Shown: positions 1 through 7,382 of the stretch, one piece after another
Position numbering within the stretch: the stretch's first letter is position 1
Layout of the letters: the number at the start of each line of letters is the position of its first letter
Source of the DNA: an uncultured Spartobacteria bacterium
Lineage (GTDB): Bacteria > Verrucomicrobiota > Verrucomicrobiia > Chthoniobacterales > Chthoniobacteraceae
Direction: 5' to 3'
Length of the DNA: 35,907 nt
Assembly: GCA_903929475.1 (NCBI GenBank)
Contig: CAIYUV010000221.1
Location: 1-35,907 of the forward strand
Position numbers and translations under genes: made by a program
Notes under the pieces: model-generated
The model's database searches: none
Told to the model about the DNA's origin: nothing
The model's input: the letters and a program-made list of their open reading frames with translations, nothing else

Positions 1-114
1 GCCCTCATCGCAAACGCTCTGGATGCGCAAATCGCAACCACGCCGCTTTTACCAAGACCCAGAGCCCCAGAACCCGATTTCGATACGATTCTACCCGGCG
101 GCGACGGCATTTAG
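1..114 (+). CDS. 3' end of an unidentified gene (partial, or upstream half of a broken gene)
   Basis: Frame 1 is open from the first base of the window to a TAG at 112-114, giving 37 residues that end in ILPGGDGI. I do not recognise the family. The same frame then stays open from 115 to 525, so this piece may be the upstream part of the hypothetical gene annotated at 217-525, separated from it by one nonsense codon. Alternatively it is simply the C-terminus of an upstream gene. Too little is visible to assign any function. Confidence 0.35.
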   Translation, partial: ALIANALDAQIATTPLLPRPRAPEPDFDTILPGGDGI

Positions 115-216
115 CCATTCAATCGCGGCGTTCGGGCTAAAGACACTCAATCGGGAAAAAATCCCGAACCAAGTGGGACAATAAGTTTCCGCGTATCGAA
201 AGAAGGTCATATCCGA

Positions 217-525
217 GTGGAGAAGCTATCGGGTTTAAAGCCTTCGGGTTTATTCCAACCGAATCAACAGGAAGTGGTGTCGCCGAAGGCGGACTTTTCT
301 TATTCTGTAGACCCTGTTCTAGGCGAAGGAAAACTATCGGGCGCCTTGCTTGGTTATGAGGTTTCAGAACCAAGCACTGGCTCTGCAAAAATCTGGACCG
401 ACATTGATGATAGCGGTGGCGCGTATCAGTGGACGCTGAATGCAAAGAATCATCTCAACGGGGACTTCAAGGTTGTCTTGATCATTGAAACTGGAGAAAA
501 ACTCAGAGCCAACGACAATGGATAA
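217..525 (+). CDS. Hypothetical protein, possibly the 3' part of a larger gene
   Basis: This frame encodes 102 residues from a GTG at 217. The frame is open back to 115, but that stretch has no ATG, so the start is uncertain. The protein looks soluble and mixed in composition, with motifs such as IWTDIDDSGGAYQW and GDFKVVLIIETGEK that suggest beta strands; no family is recognised. Base composition here looks less GC-rich than in the rest of the window. A good hairpin-plus-T terminator lies about 90 bases downstream on the same strand, which supports a real + strand transcript ending here. It may be the downstream half of a gene interrupted by the TAG at 112-114. Confidence 0.4.
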   Translation: MEKLSGLKPSGLFQPNQQEVVSPKADFSYSVDPVLGEGKLSGALLGYEVSEPSTGSAKIWTDIDDSGGAYQWTLNAKNHLNGDFKVVLIIETGEKLRANDNG

Positions 526-613
526 TCCAGAGCGGCCAGGAAAGATTTCCTCTCATGACCGGCAAGCGCCTGAAATCAGAAAAAATAGATGCCAAGCCTG
601 CCGTTCAATAGCA

Positions 614-648
614 GGGTCACTCTCAGCGTTCAATAGAGTGACTCTTTT
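614..648 (+). terminator. Rho-independent terminator after the left-end hypothetical gene
   Basis: GTCACTCT at 616-623 pairs perfectly with AGAGTGAC at 635-642 around an 11-base loop. The stem can be extended by a G-T and a G-C pair, and a TTTT run follows at 645-648. The T run lies on the + strand side, so it would end transcription coming from the left-end gene. The convergent antiporter gene stops just beyond it at 694. Confidence 0.6.
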
Positions 649-693
649 GCAGGCTGCAGGTGTGGCTTTCAGAGGAAATGGTGGGGGCTGCGC

Positions 694-1977
694 TTACCAG
701 AAGATGTGCCAGCGGGAAAAGAAGAGGAAGCCGATGAGGGCCAGAAAGGACAGCAGCACGGGCAGCGCATAGCGGAGGATGTAGCCGAGAAATGTGGGTG
801 TGCTCACTTTGGAGTGCTCGGCGATGGCTTTGACCATGAAGTTGGGGCCGTTGCCGATGTAGGTCATCGCGCCAAAAAAGACGGCGCCGAGGGAGATGGC
901 TTCGAGGGTGCCGGCGTGGGTGTGGGCGAATGTGATGACGTGGGCGGGGTCGGAAAGGGCGAGGTGTTGCTGGCCGAGGGCGGTGGCGAGGAAGGCAAGG
1001 TAGGTGGGCGCATTATCCAGCACGCCGCTGAGGGCGCCGGTGGCCCAGTAGTAGGAGAGGTCGCTGCTGAGCGGAGGGGGGCTTTGCTGGAGGTAGGCGA
1101 GGGCGGGAGTCATCGTGGCAAAGATGCCTGCGAAGAGCCATGCGACTTCCTTGAGGGGCGCAAAGTCGAAGTGGTTCATCTCGTGGACGCCGCGTGGTGT
1201 GGTGAACCACGAGCCCAGCGCGGCGACGAGCATCGCGCCTTCACGCCACCACATCGGCAGTCGCAGCACGGCGAATAGGATCAGCCCGAGAAAGACGAGG
1301 TTGCCGAGCCCGCGGAAGGTCCATTCTTCGTGGGCGGTTTCTTTTTCCCGAACGTCGCGCGGGGCACGGAGAAAGTTCGCGCGATCCAAGCAGTAGAAAA
1401 TTACGATCAGACCCGCGACGGCGACGGCCCACCCCTGCCAGCAATGCTCGAAGACCCACCAGAAGGGGATTCCTTTCAAGTAGCCCATGAAGAGGGGCGG
1501 GTCGCCGATGGGCGTGAGGCAGCCGCCGACGTTGCTGACGATGAAGATGAAGAACACGATGTGAAACGCGGTGACGCGATAGCGGTTCATGCGAATCCAC
1601 GGACGGATGAGCAGCATGGACGCGCCGGTGGTGCCGATGAAATTGGCAAGCACTGCGCCGATGAGCAGAAAGAGGCAGTTCACGAGCGGAGTGGCCTCCC
1701 CTTTCACCCGGATGTGGATGCCGCCGCTCACCAAATACAGCGACCCGATGAGCGCGATGAAGCCCAGGTATTCCTCCGCCGCGTGGACGAGCGGCGTGGC
1801 ATCATGCAGCAGGTAAAACCCCACACTCACCAGCCCCAGCCCCACCGCCACGACCGGATACCGCCGATGCCAGAAGTGCGGAAACGCCACCGGCCCCATC
1901 GCGATGGAAAGTAGCAAGAGCGCGAAAGGCGCAAGCAGCCACACAGGCGTGGCATTCATGGCAGTGTCGGCAATCAT
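694..1977 (-). CDS. Sodium:proton antiporter / citrate-transporter-like membrane protein
   Basis: This is a polytopic inner-membrane protein of about 427 residues with roughly ten or more hydrophobic segments. It resembles the CitMHS_2/NhaD-like group of the ion transporter superfamily, usually annotated as sodium:proton antiporters in Verrucomicrobia and Planctomycetes. Visible family signatures are the re-entrant-type motif TPIGDPPLFMGYLKGIPFWW in the first half and YIGNGPNFMVKAIAE in the second half. The reading frame runs upstream into tRNA-Pro, so the longer start is wrong; I chose the ATG at 1977, with a second ATG six codons later at 1959 as an alternative. Neither has a clear ribosome binding site. 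The transported ion cannot be fixed from sequence; Na+/H+ exchange is inferred from the family. Confidence 0.85.
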   Translation of the reverse strand: MIADTAMNATPVWLLAPFALLLLSIAMGPVAFPHFWHRRYPVVAVGLGLVSVGFYLLHDATPLVHAAEEYLGFIALIGSLYLVSGGIHIRVKGEATPLVNCLFLLIGAVLANFIGTTGASMLLIRPWIRMNRYRVTAFHIVFFIFIVSNVGGCLTPIGDPPLFMGYLKGIPFWWVFEHCWQGWAVAVAGLIVIFYCLDRANFLRAPRDVREKETAHEEWTFRGLGNLVFLGLILFAVLRLPMWWREGAMLVAALGSWFTTPRGVHEMNHFDFAPLKEVAWLFAGIFATMTPALAYLQQSPPPLSSDLSYYWATGALSGVLDNAPTYLAFLATALGQQHLALSDPAHVITFAHTHAGTLEAISLGAVFFGAMTYIGNGPNFMVKAIAEHSKVSTPTFLGYILRYALPVLLSFLALIGFLFFSRWHIFW

Positions 1978-2020
1978 CTTCGTAGAAAGGCTGAGGGTCG
2001 CCGTGGGAGAAAGAGAAAAA

Positions 2021-2097
2021 TGGTCGGGGCGACAGGATTTGAACCTGCGACCTCCTGGTCCCAAACCAGGCGCTCTACCAAGCTAAGCTACGCCCCG
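2021..2097 (-). tRNA. tRNA-Pro(TGG)
   Basis: The minus strand folds into a complete 77-base cloverleaf. The acceptor stem CGGGGCG/CGCCCCG closes it, the anticodon stem CCTGG/CCAGG holds loop TTTGGGA with anticodon TGG, and the T arm contains GGTTCAAATCC. CCA is encoded at the 3' end (TGG at 2021-2023 on the + strand). A T-rich stretch directly after the 3' end (TTTTTCTCTTTCTCCC on the minus strand) may serve as terminator. It lies between pabB and the antiporter on the same strand. Confidence 0.97.
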
Positions 2098-2142
2098 ATG
2101 CGGGGGGACGTGTAGCGGTGCTGCGGGGAAACACAAGGAGCA

Positions 2143-3375
2143 TTACAATCTTTCGGCGGCGAGGAGGATGCCGGCGGCTTTGTCGAGGGTCTCCTGCCAC
2201 TCGGCGGCGGGGTCGCTATCGGCGACGATGCCGGAGCCTACGTGAAAGTGCGCTTCATTGCCTTCGATGACGACGGTGCGGATGGCGATGGAGAACTGGC
2301 TCTCGCCATTGAACCCGAGCCAGCCAATCGCGCCGGTGTAGAGACCGCGCGGGGTGGTTTCGAGTTCGGCGATGATTTCGCGCGCGCGCTTTTTCGGTGC
2401 GCCGGTGATGCTGCCGCCAGGAAAGCACGCACGAAGCGCGTCGGCGTGATCCACATCGGCGCGCAGACGGCCCTCGATGGTGGAGACGAGGTGGAAGACT
2501 TGCTCGTGGCGTTCGAGCTTCAGCAATTCGGGGACGGTGACGCTGCCAAATTCGCAGACCTGGCCGATGTCGTTGCGCTCAAGGTCGGTGATCATGACCA
2601 GCTCGGCGATTTCCTTCGGCGAGGTGATTAAATCGAAGGCGCTGTGCTCGTCGGCGAGCGCGTCGGCGCGTCGCGGGCGCGTGCCCTTGATGGGACGCGT
2701 GCGCACACTGGAGCCGCTCATTTTTAAAAAACACTCGGGCGACGCGGAAAGAATACTGCGCCCGCCGAGGCTCATAAACGCAGCGTGCGGCGCAGGTGAG
2801 TAATGGCGGAGCGCTTCGTAAAACGCCCACGGTTCACCGCTCCACGCGGAGGAGAAGCGATGTGTGAGGTTCACCTGATAGATGTCGCCGGCGGCGATGT
2901 ATTCCTGCGCACGGCGCACCATCGCGTGGTATTCCTCCGGCGCGAGCGCGTGGCGGAAGGCGGGGCGTTCGCAGTGCGCGGGCGTGTCGTCCGCGAGGCG
3001 CGAGGCGAGGTCGCCGGTCTCGTGCCATTGTTGCGTAGCGTGGCGGTAGATGAGCGCGTTTTCGTAAAAGGCGAAATGGAACGCGCCGTCGTATTCGATG
3101 CTGCCCGCAGCGAAACCGTGCGGCAGTCCGTCATCACGCCCGCCCGCGATTGTGCGCTCCGCGAGCGCCGCGCGGAATGCGGGCCAGTCGCGGGAGATGT
3201 GTCCGCGAAATTCCGCGAACGGTGCCGCAGCAACGATGGAGATGGCATCGGCGTCGGCCTTTGCGGAATCAAAAAAGACAAGACCCGGCAGATGACGCAG
3301 CCGCGCGGCGACCTCGGCAGGAGCGAGGTCGAGCGTGATGCGGCACGGCGCGGCGGGCTGAATGATGCTTGGCAC
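2143..3375 (-). CDS. pabB: Aminodeoxychorismate synthase component I
   Basis: The protein has 410 residues and belongs to the chorismate-binding family (TrpE/PabB/MenF). It converts chorismate and ammonia to 4-amino-4-deoxychorismate, the precursor of p-aminobenzoate and folate, with a PabA-type glutaminase that is not in this window. The diagnostic motif PIKGT is at residues 228-232; the lysine forms the covalent intermediate in PabB, where TrpE has PIAGT. Other core motifs are AGDIYQVNL (162-170), ELVMITDLERNDIG (258-271), PGGSITGAPKKRA (319-331) and the C-terminal GSGIVADSDPAAEW. The start is GTG at 3375; no upstream in-frame ATG is close. The N-terminal region is shorter than in E. coli PabB. 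tRNA-Pro follows 45 bases downstream. Confidence 0.92.
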   Translation of the reverse strand: MPSIIQPAAPCRITLDLAPAEVAARLRHLPGLVFFDSAKADADAISIVAAAPFAEFRGHISRDWPAFRAALAERTIAGGRDDGLPHGFAAGSIEYDGAFHFAFYENALIYRHATQQWHETGDLASRLADDTPAHCERPAFRHALAPEEYHAMVRRAQEYIAAGDIYQVNLTHRFSSAWSGEPWAFYEALRHYSPAPHAAFMSLGGRSILSASPECFLKMSGSSVRTRPIKGTRPRRADALADEHSAFDLITSPKEIAELVMITDLERNDIGQVCEFGSVTVPELLKLERHEQVFHLVSTIEGRLRADVDHADALRACFPGGSITGAPKKRAREIIAELETTPRGLYTGAIGWLGFNGESQFSIAIRTVVIEGNEAHFHVGSGIVADSDPAAEWQETLDKAAGILLAAERL

Positions 3376-3453
3376 GGAGTTGCAATTCGCGAGAAGGGCG
3401 GGCTTTTCAAATGAAAAATGTGCGCATAGCCTCCACGGACAAATTTTTCCGCA

Positions 3454-3999
3454 ATGAAAACGCTTCTATTTTCGCTCCTCCTCGCCCTCCCCGTCTTCGC
3501 ACAGGACGCCAAGCCCGAGGAAAAACCCGCGCCGGAAAAACCAAAGGCCGATCTGCCAGCACTGCCAGCGCCGGACGAAACGCCTGATCCAACAAAAGGC
3601 CAGCCCGGCGGACGCTTGAAGCCCGCTGCGTCGGTTTTGCCTGACGACGTGCCTCCTCCCCTGAAACGCAACCCCGACCAAATGCACACCCGCACCACAT
3701 TGAAGCCGCCGGCCACCTCCGCAGATTTGGATATGCGCATCCGCTATCGCGAGGCACGCATCCGCTCGGCGACAGACCCGGCCGTGCAGTCAGCGTGGGA
3801 AGATTCCCGCACGGCGAAGACAGATTTTGAAAAGCGCGCGGCGATGAAGCGATACTACACCGCACTCTATAAAAAGATGCTCGCGCTCGACAAAGGCATC
3901 GAACCGATGGTGTCGGTGCGCGAACGTTTGGCGCTGCGCCGACTCGACCAGACGCGCATCGAGCCGACTGTGGATCCTCTTCAAGAAGATCGCGAATGA
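3454..3999 (+). CDS. Small secreted proline-rich hypothetical protein
   Basis: This is a 181-residue protein. The first 16 to 17 residues form a clear Sec signal peptide (MKTLLFSLLLALPVFA then QD). A proline, lysine and glutamate-rich low-complexity stretch follows to about residue 75, then a charged and probably helical domain (about 85-181) rich in Arg, with RIRYREARIRSA and KRAAMKRYYTALYKKMLALD. No family is recognised. It is divergent from pabB, with about 80 bases between the two starts, and lies just upstream of tRNA-Glu. It is probably periplasmic. Confidence 0.75.
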   Translation: MKTLLFSLLLALPVFAQDAKPEEKPAPEKPKADLPALPAPDETPDPTKGQPGGRLKPAASVLPDDVPPPLKRNPDQMHTRTTLKPPATSADLDMRIRYREARIRSATDPAVQSAWEDSRTAKTDFEKRAAMKRYYTALYKKMLALDKGIEPMVSVRERLALRRLDQTRIEPTVDPLQEDRE

Positions 4000-4025
4000 C
4001 GCGGGGTTTGTTCCAAAAATTCCCA

Positions 4026-4054
4026 TTGCCCGTGACGGAACGTGCCGGTAGTTT
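4026..4054 (+). promoter_or_regulatory. Possible sigma-70 promoter of tRNA-Glu
   Basis: TTGCCC at 4026-4031 and TAGTTT at 4049-4054 are separated by 17 bases and lie 18 bases before the mature tRNA 5' end. The -35 match is fair (4 of 6) and the -10 match weak (3 of 6). It is proposed mainly because position and spacing fit. Confidence 0.3.
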
Positions 4055-4072
4055 CCGCCCGCTTTTGCAAAT

Positions 4073-4148
4073 GGCGCCTTCGTCTAGAGGCCTAGGACGC
4101 AGCCCTCTCAAGGCTGTTACACGGGTTCGAATCCCGTAGGCGCTGCCA
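4073..4148 (+). tRNA. tRNA-Glu(CTC)
   Basis: This is a 76-base cloverleaf. The acceptor strands GGCGCCT and AGGCGCT pair with one terminal G-T. The anticodon stem CAGCC/GGCTG encloses loop CTCTCAA with anticodon CTC. The T arm contains GGGTTCGAATCCC, and CCA is encoded at 4146-4148. The gene converges on the 1042-residue membrane protein gene, whose stop codon is 23 bases further on. Confidence 0.96.
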
Positions 4149-4171
4149 TTTCCTTTTGCGATCGCGAGCGG

Positions 4172-7100
4172 CTATTTTCGCTGCTCCTCGATGGACTGGA
4201 TGTAGCTCTGCAAAGCGTCGCGAAATTCCTCGGGCCACTCGCCCGCGTTCGCCGCGCCGCCGGTCTTGTCCACGATGCGTGTGTTCGCCTTTTTTCCTCC
4301 GGCCGGGCCCTCGGCATTGGTGCCTGCGAGGTTGCTCGCGTTGCGCGAGGCATTGCCGCCCGCCGTTCGCGACTTGCTCATCTGCTGCATCATTTTCTGC
4401 ATCTGCTTTTGCATTTGCGCCATGCTCTGGTTCTTCGAGGACTTGCCGCCTTTTTTGTCCGGAGGAACGAGGAGTTCAATGATGATTCCCTGCGTCGTCA
4501 CCGTCTCCTGCCCGGTGTCGGGCTTGCGCAATGCGCCGCCTGTTTCGCGCATGAGTTCCTCCACCTTTTCGAGCAGCGGGCCAACTTCGCCCATGAATTT
4601 GTCGAACTTCGGATTCTCCCGCAGTTCCTTGATCGTCCCGCCGAGCTGGCCCTGCACACCGCCGAGTTTGTCAGAATCAGCCGCGTAGGTCGTGTTCGTC
4701 TCCTTTTGTTTTTCGAGTTCGCCGGTCTGGTCGCGGATGTTGTCCTCCGCCACGGCGGCGCGGACCAATGCGATCATCAATTCCATCATGTCGGGATCCA
4801 TTTCCTGTTTGCCTTCGCCTTTGGATTTGCACTCGCTCTGGATCATCTCGGCCCATTTGTTGAGCTGGTCGCCCCAAGTCTTTGCGCGCCCGACGCTCTT
4901 GAGCGCGAGATTCGCGCGCACGAAACCCGCCAGCTCCCCCAGTTCACCCACCACGCGCGTCTCCTCCATCTCGCTCACCACCGCCTGGTATTTTTCATTC
5001 GGAACGCGGCGCAAAAATCCGGTCATGTCGGTCTGGATTCCGTCCACGTCCTTCACCGCGCCGTCCTGCCGTCCCGCGACACCGTCGAATTCCTTCTTCT
5101 GCCCGTCGCCGATTTCCTCGGCCTTTAAACCAATCGTTTGCTTGGCGAGTTTTTTCAGCCCGTCCGAGATTTGCAGTTCGCTCGACGCCGCGTGGCGAAG
5201 GCGGTTGTAGAAATTTCTCGCGAAGAGATTCTCGTTCGCCGTCTGCATCTTCGACGCCGCATCGCGCATCGCCGCAAGCGCGTTCTCCTGGTGCTCCTGC
5301 GATTTTTGTAAATCCTGCTCGCGCTGCTGCTGGCTCTGCCCTGCCTTTGCCATCTGCTGCTGCGCGTTCTGCATTTCGGGCTGTGCCTTTTGCTGGAGCG
5401 CCTCGGCGATCTTGCTCATTTCGTTCAGCGTGTCGTGCTGGATGTCCTTGTTCCGCAGCGCGTCCTTCATGATGTCGGCGATTTGATCGTTGAGTTTTTG
5501 CAACGCCTCCTCGTTCGCTTTTTCGCTGGTCTCGACCTTCTTGATGTCCTCGGCGGCACGCTCGCTGTTCAGCTCTTTTTTATTTTCTGAGATCGCCTTG
5601 TTCTCCTCGAGTGCGCGCTCCTCGTCACGGATGCGCTCGTCGAGTTGCTTGAGCACTTGATCCATCCGCTCGCGAATTCGCTCGGCGTGTTTTTCCGGCG
5701 AGAGCACGTAGATGGTGAGCTTGTAGGACTGGCTCGGCGCACGTTCCGGCAGATAGTCGAGCGCGTAGCCGGTCAGCTCGACAATCGTGTCCTGCGCCAC
5801 GCCGAGATCAGCAGGCGTCCATGTGATCGGCCTGACGATTTCCTTCATCGTCTGCGCGCCTGCGATGCGCGGCATTTCACTCGGGCCGGGAGGCTGTATC
5901 TTTTTCACAGCGGCCTGCGCCTTCCATTCGTCCCAAAGTTTGCCGACCCAATCCTTGTCGTCGCTCTTCTTCGCCTCCGTGTTTGTTTTTTCCCCGAGGC
6001 GGCGGGTCGTCCATGCGACCCATATTTCCTTCAGCCCGTAATCATCGCCGCCCGCGAGCGTGAAACGCACACTTTCATGCGGCAAAATCGCGATCTCCTG
6101 CTCCTGCAAACCCTGCAACTCGATGCGCGGCTCCGCGTCCTTCGTCGTGCCGATGCGCAGCGTGTAGGGCTGCACGGGAGTGAGTCCGTAAATGTCCGTC
6201 CAGCGCAGCGTGATCTCTTTTCTCAATTCATCAAGCGGCGTGGCGGGCGTGGTAAAAATATCGCGCTCCACCGTGGCCGCACGAACAGTTTCGCCCGCAC
6301 GCATCTCTCCGCTGCCCACGCTGCGGCTGATTTTTCCATCGAACGCGACCTTGCTCCCTGCGAGGAAATCCGCCGCACTGCCGTTGATTTTCACCCGCGT
6401 CTCCGGGTAGCCGAGGTAGTCGGGCAATTGCACACGCGCCGCGAGTTCCTTCAACTCGGGCCGGTGCAGCGGATGCACGGCGATGTCTTTCAAATAATCG
6501 CCAAAGCGCAGACTCAGCGTGCCCTCGCGCGTCTGGCCGGGAAATTTAAACAGCGCCTTTCCTTCCAAAACTTCCGCGACGATTCCCGGCTGCTGCGAAA
6601 TCTGCGCCTTCGCACTCCCCGGCTTCCACTCCGCATCGGCGCGCAGGCCGACGACGAGCGGGAACTCCTCGCCGTGCGCCACGAACAACTCATTTGGCAA
6701 CTGCTCGACGGTCGTGAACGTGTATCGCTCGATGTCCGCCCACGGCATCGCCCATCGCTGCACTGCGTTCGTCGCCGCGCGCGGCACGAAGACGAAAGGC
6801 GCAGCCGTCAGCGTGGTGACGAGGATCGCCGCAAACGCCCAGCGCCTCGCAGGCTTCGTAGGCACAGCCTGCTCGAAATTGAAACGCCCCGATTCCTCCG
6901 CAACCTGACGGACCGCCGCGCGCAGCAGTGCTGGCGAAATATTTTCCGGTAACTGATCCGTCTCCGTCAGTTCGATGACGCCCTGCAAACGATCGCCGAG
7001 CGTGCGAAATTTCTTTTGCAGCAGCTTCGCGAGTTGGGCCGGGCCGCGACGGTTCCACAACCAATACCGCGCCCACGATTGCGCAAACCACGCCGCGAGC

Positions 7101-7300
7101 ACGGCACCGCACACCGTGAGCGCCATGCGCGCAGCGATGGGCGTATTGATGAAACGATCCGCGACGAAGAGCAGGACGTAAGTGATGAGAAGTCCCGCGA
7201 CACCACCGGCAAACGCGGCGATGGTCTCCATTCTCCGCAGCCGCGCTTCGTAGGAGCGGAGCTGCGCCACGAGTGAATCCGGAAGTTGGTTCGTATTCAT
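4172..7300 (-). CDS. Very large membrane-anchored coiled-coil protein, last gene of the MoxR operon
   Basis: The protein has 1042 residues. Three hydrophobic segments near the N-terminus (about 27-47, 58-78 and 152-172) anchor it in the membrane. A probable beta-rich Ig-like region follows (about 190-480), then a long charged coiled coil (about 555-720) rich in Gln, Glu and Lys, a helical region, and a Met/Gln-rich segment near residue 970 (MQKQMQKMMQQMSKS). It resembles uncharacterised DUF4175-like proteins found beside MoxR and VWA genes in Verrucomicrobia and Planctomycetes; that assignment is from memory and tentative. It starts 82 bases after the 734-residue VWA protein gene and is the last member of that strand's run. 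The architecture suggests a periplasmic or envelope scaffold. No enzymatic motif was found. Confidence 0.8.
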   Translation of the reverse strand: MNTNQLPDSLVAQLRSYEARLRRMETIAAFAGGVAGLLITYVLLFVADRFINTPIAARMALTVCGAVLAAWFAQSWARYWLWNRRGPAQLAKLLQKKFRTLGDRLQGVIELTETDQLPENISPALLRAAVRQVAEESGRFNFEQAVPTKPARRWAFAAILVTTLTAAPFVFVPRAATNAVQRWAMPWADIERYTFTTVEQLPNELFVAHGEEFPLVVGLRADAEWKPGSAKAQISQQPGIVAEVLEGKALFKFPGQTREGTLSLRFGDYLKDIAVHPLHRPELKELAARVQLPDYLGYPETRVKINGSAADFLAGSKVAFDGKISRSVGSGEMRAGETVRAATVERDIFTTPATPLDELRKEITLRWTDIYGLTPVQPYTLRIGTTKDAEPRIELQGLQEQEIAILPHESVRFTLAGGDDYGLKEIWVAWTTRRLGEKTNTEAKKSDDKDWVGKLWDEWKAQAAVKKIQPPGPSEMPRIAGAQTMKEIVRPITWTPADLGVAQDTIVELTGYALDYLPERAPSQSYKLTIYVLSPEKHAERIRERMDQVLKQLDERIRDEERALEENKAISENKKELNSERAAEDIKKVETSEKANEEALQKLNDQIADIMKDALRNKDIQHDTLNEMSKIAEALQQKAQPEMQNAQQQMAKAGQSQQQREQDLQKSQEHQENALAAMRDAASKMQTANENLFARNFYNRLRHAASSELQISDGLKKLAKQTIGLKAEEIGDGQKKEFDGVAGRQDGAVKDVDGIQTDMTGFLRRVPNEKYQAVVSEMEETRVVGELGELAGFVRANLALKSVGRAKTWGDQLNKWAEMIQSECKSKGEGKQEMDPDMMELMIALVRAAVAEDNIRDQTGELEKQKETNTTYAADSDKLGGVQGQLGGTIKELRENPKFDKFMGEVGPLLEKVEELMRETGGALRKPDTGQETVTTQGIIIELLVPPDKKGGKSSKNQSMAQMQKQMQKMMQQMSKSRTAGGNASRNASNLAGTNAEGPAGGKKANTRIVDKTGGAANAGEWPEEFRDALQSYIQSIEEQRK

Positions 7301-7382
7301 GGCTGTTGATTAGCGTCGGAAGTTTAGCGGCGTTTGGGACAAGGGAAATGGTTCTTTTGTCAGAAATTTGTTAGACATGGCC

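Noticed and set aside
1904-2086. + strand frame encoding WSGRQDLNLRPPGPKPGALPS
   Set aside because: This well-known false protein string is the antisense of tRNA-Pro and does not represent a gene.
4117-4353. Minus-strand frame starting EMAAPTGFEPV region
   Set aside because: The APTGFEPV string is a typical translation artefact across tRNA-Glu and the frame lies in the wrong phase of the MoxR operon gene.
5645-6952. A 435-codon + strand frame within the 1042-residue protein gene
   Set aside because: It has the arginine-rich, low-structure composition typical of an antisense frame in GC-rich DNA and no domain.
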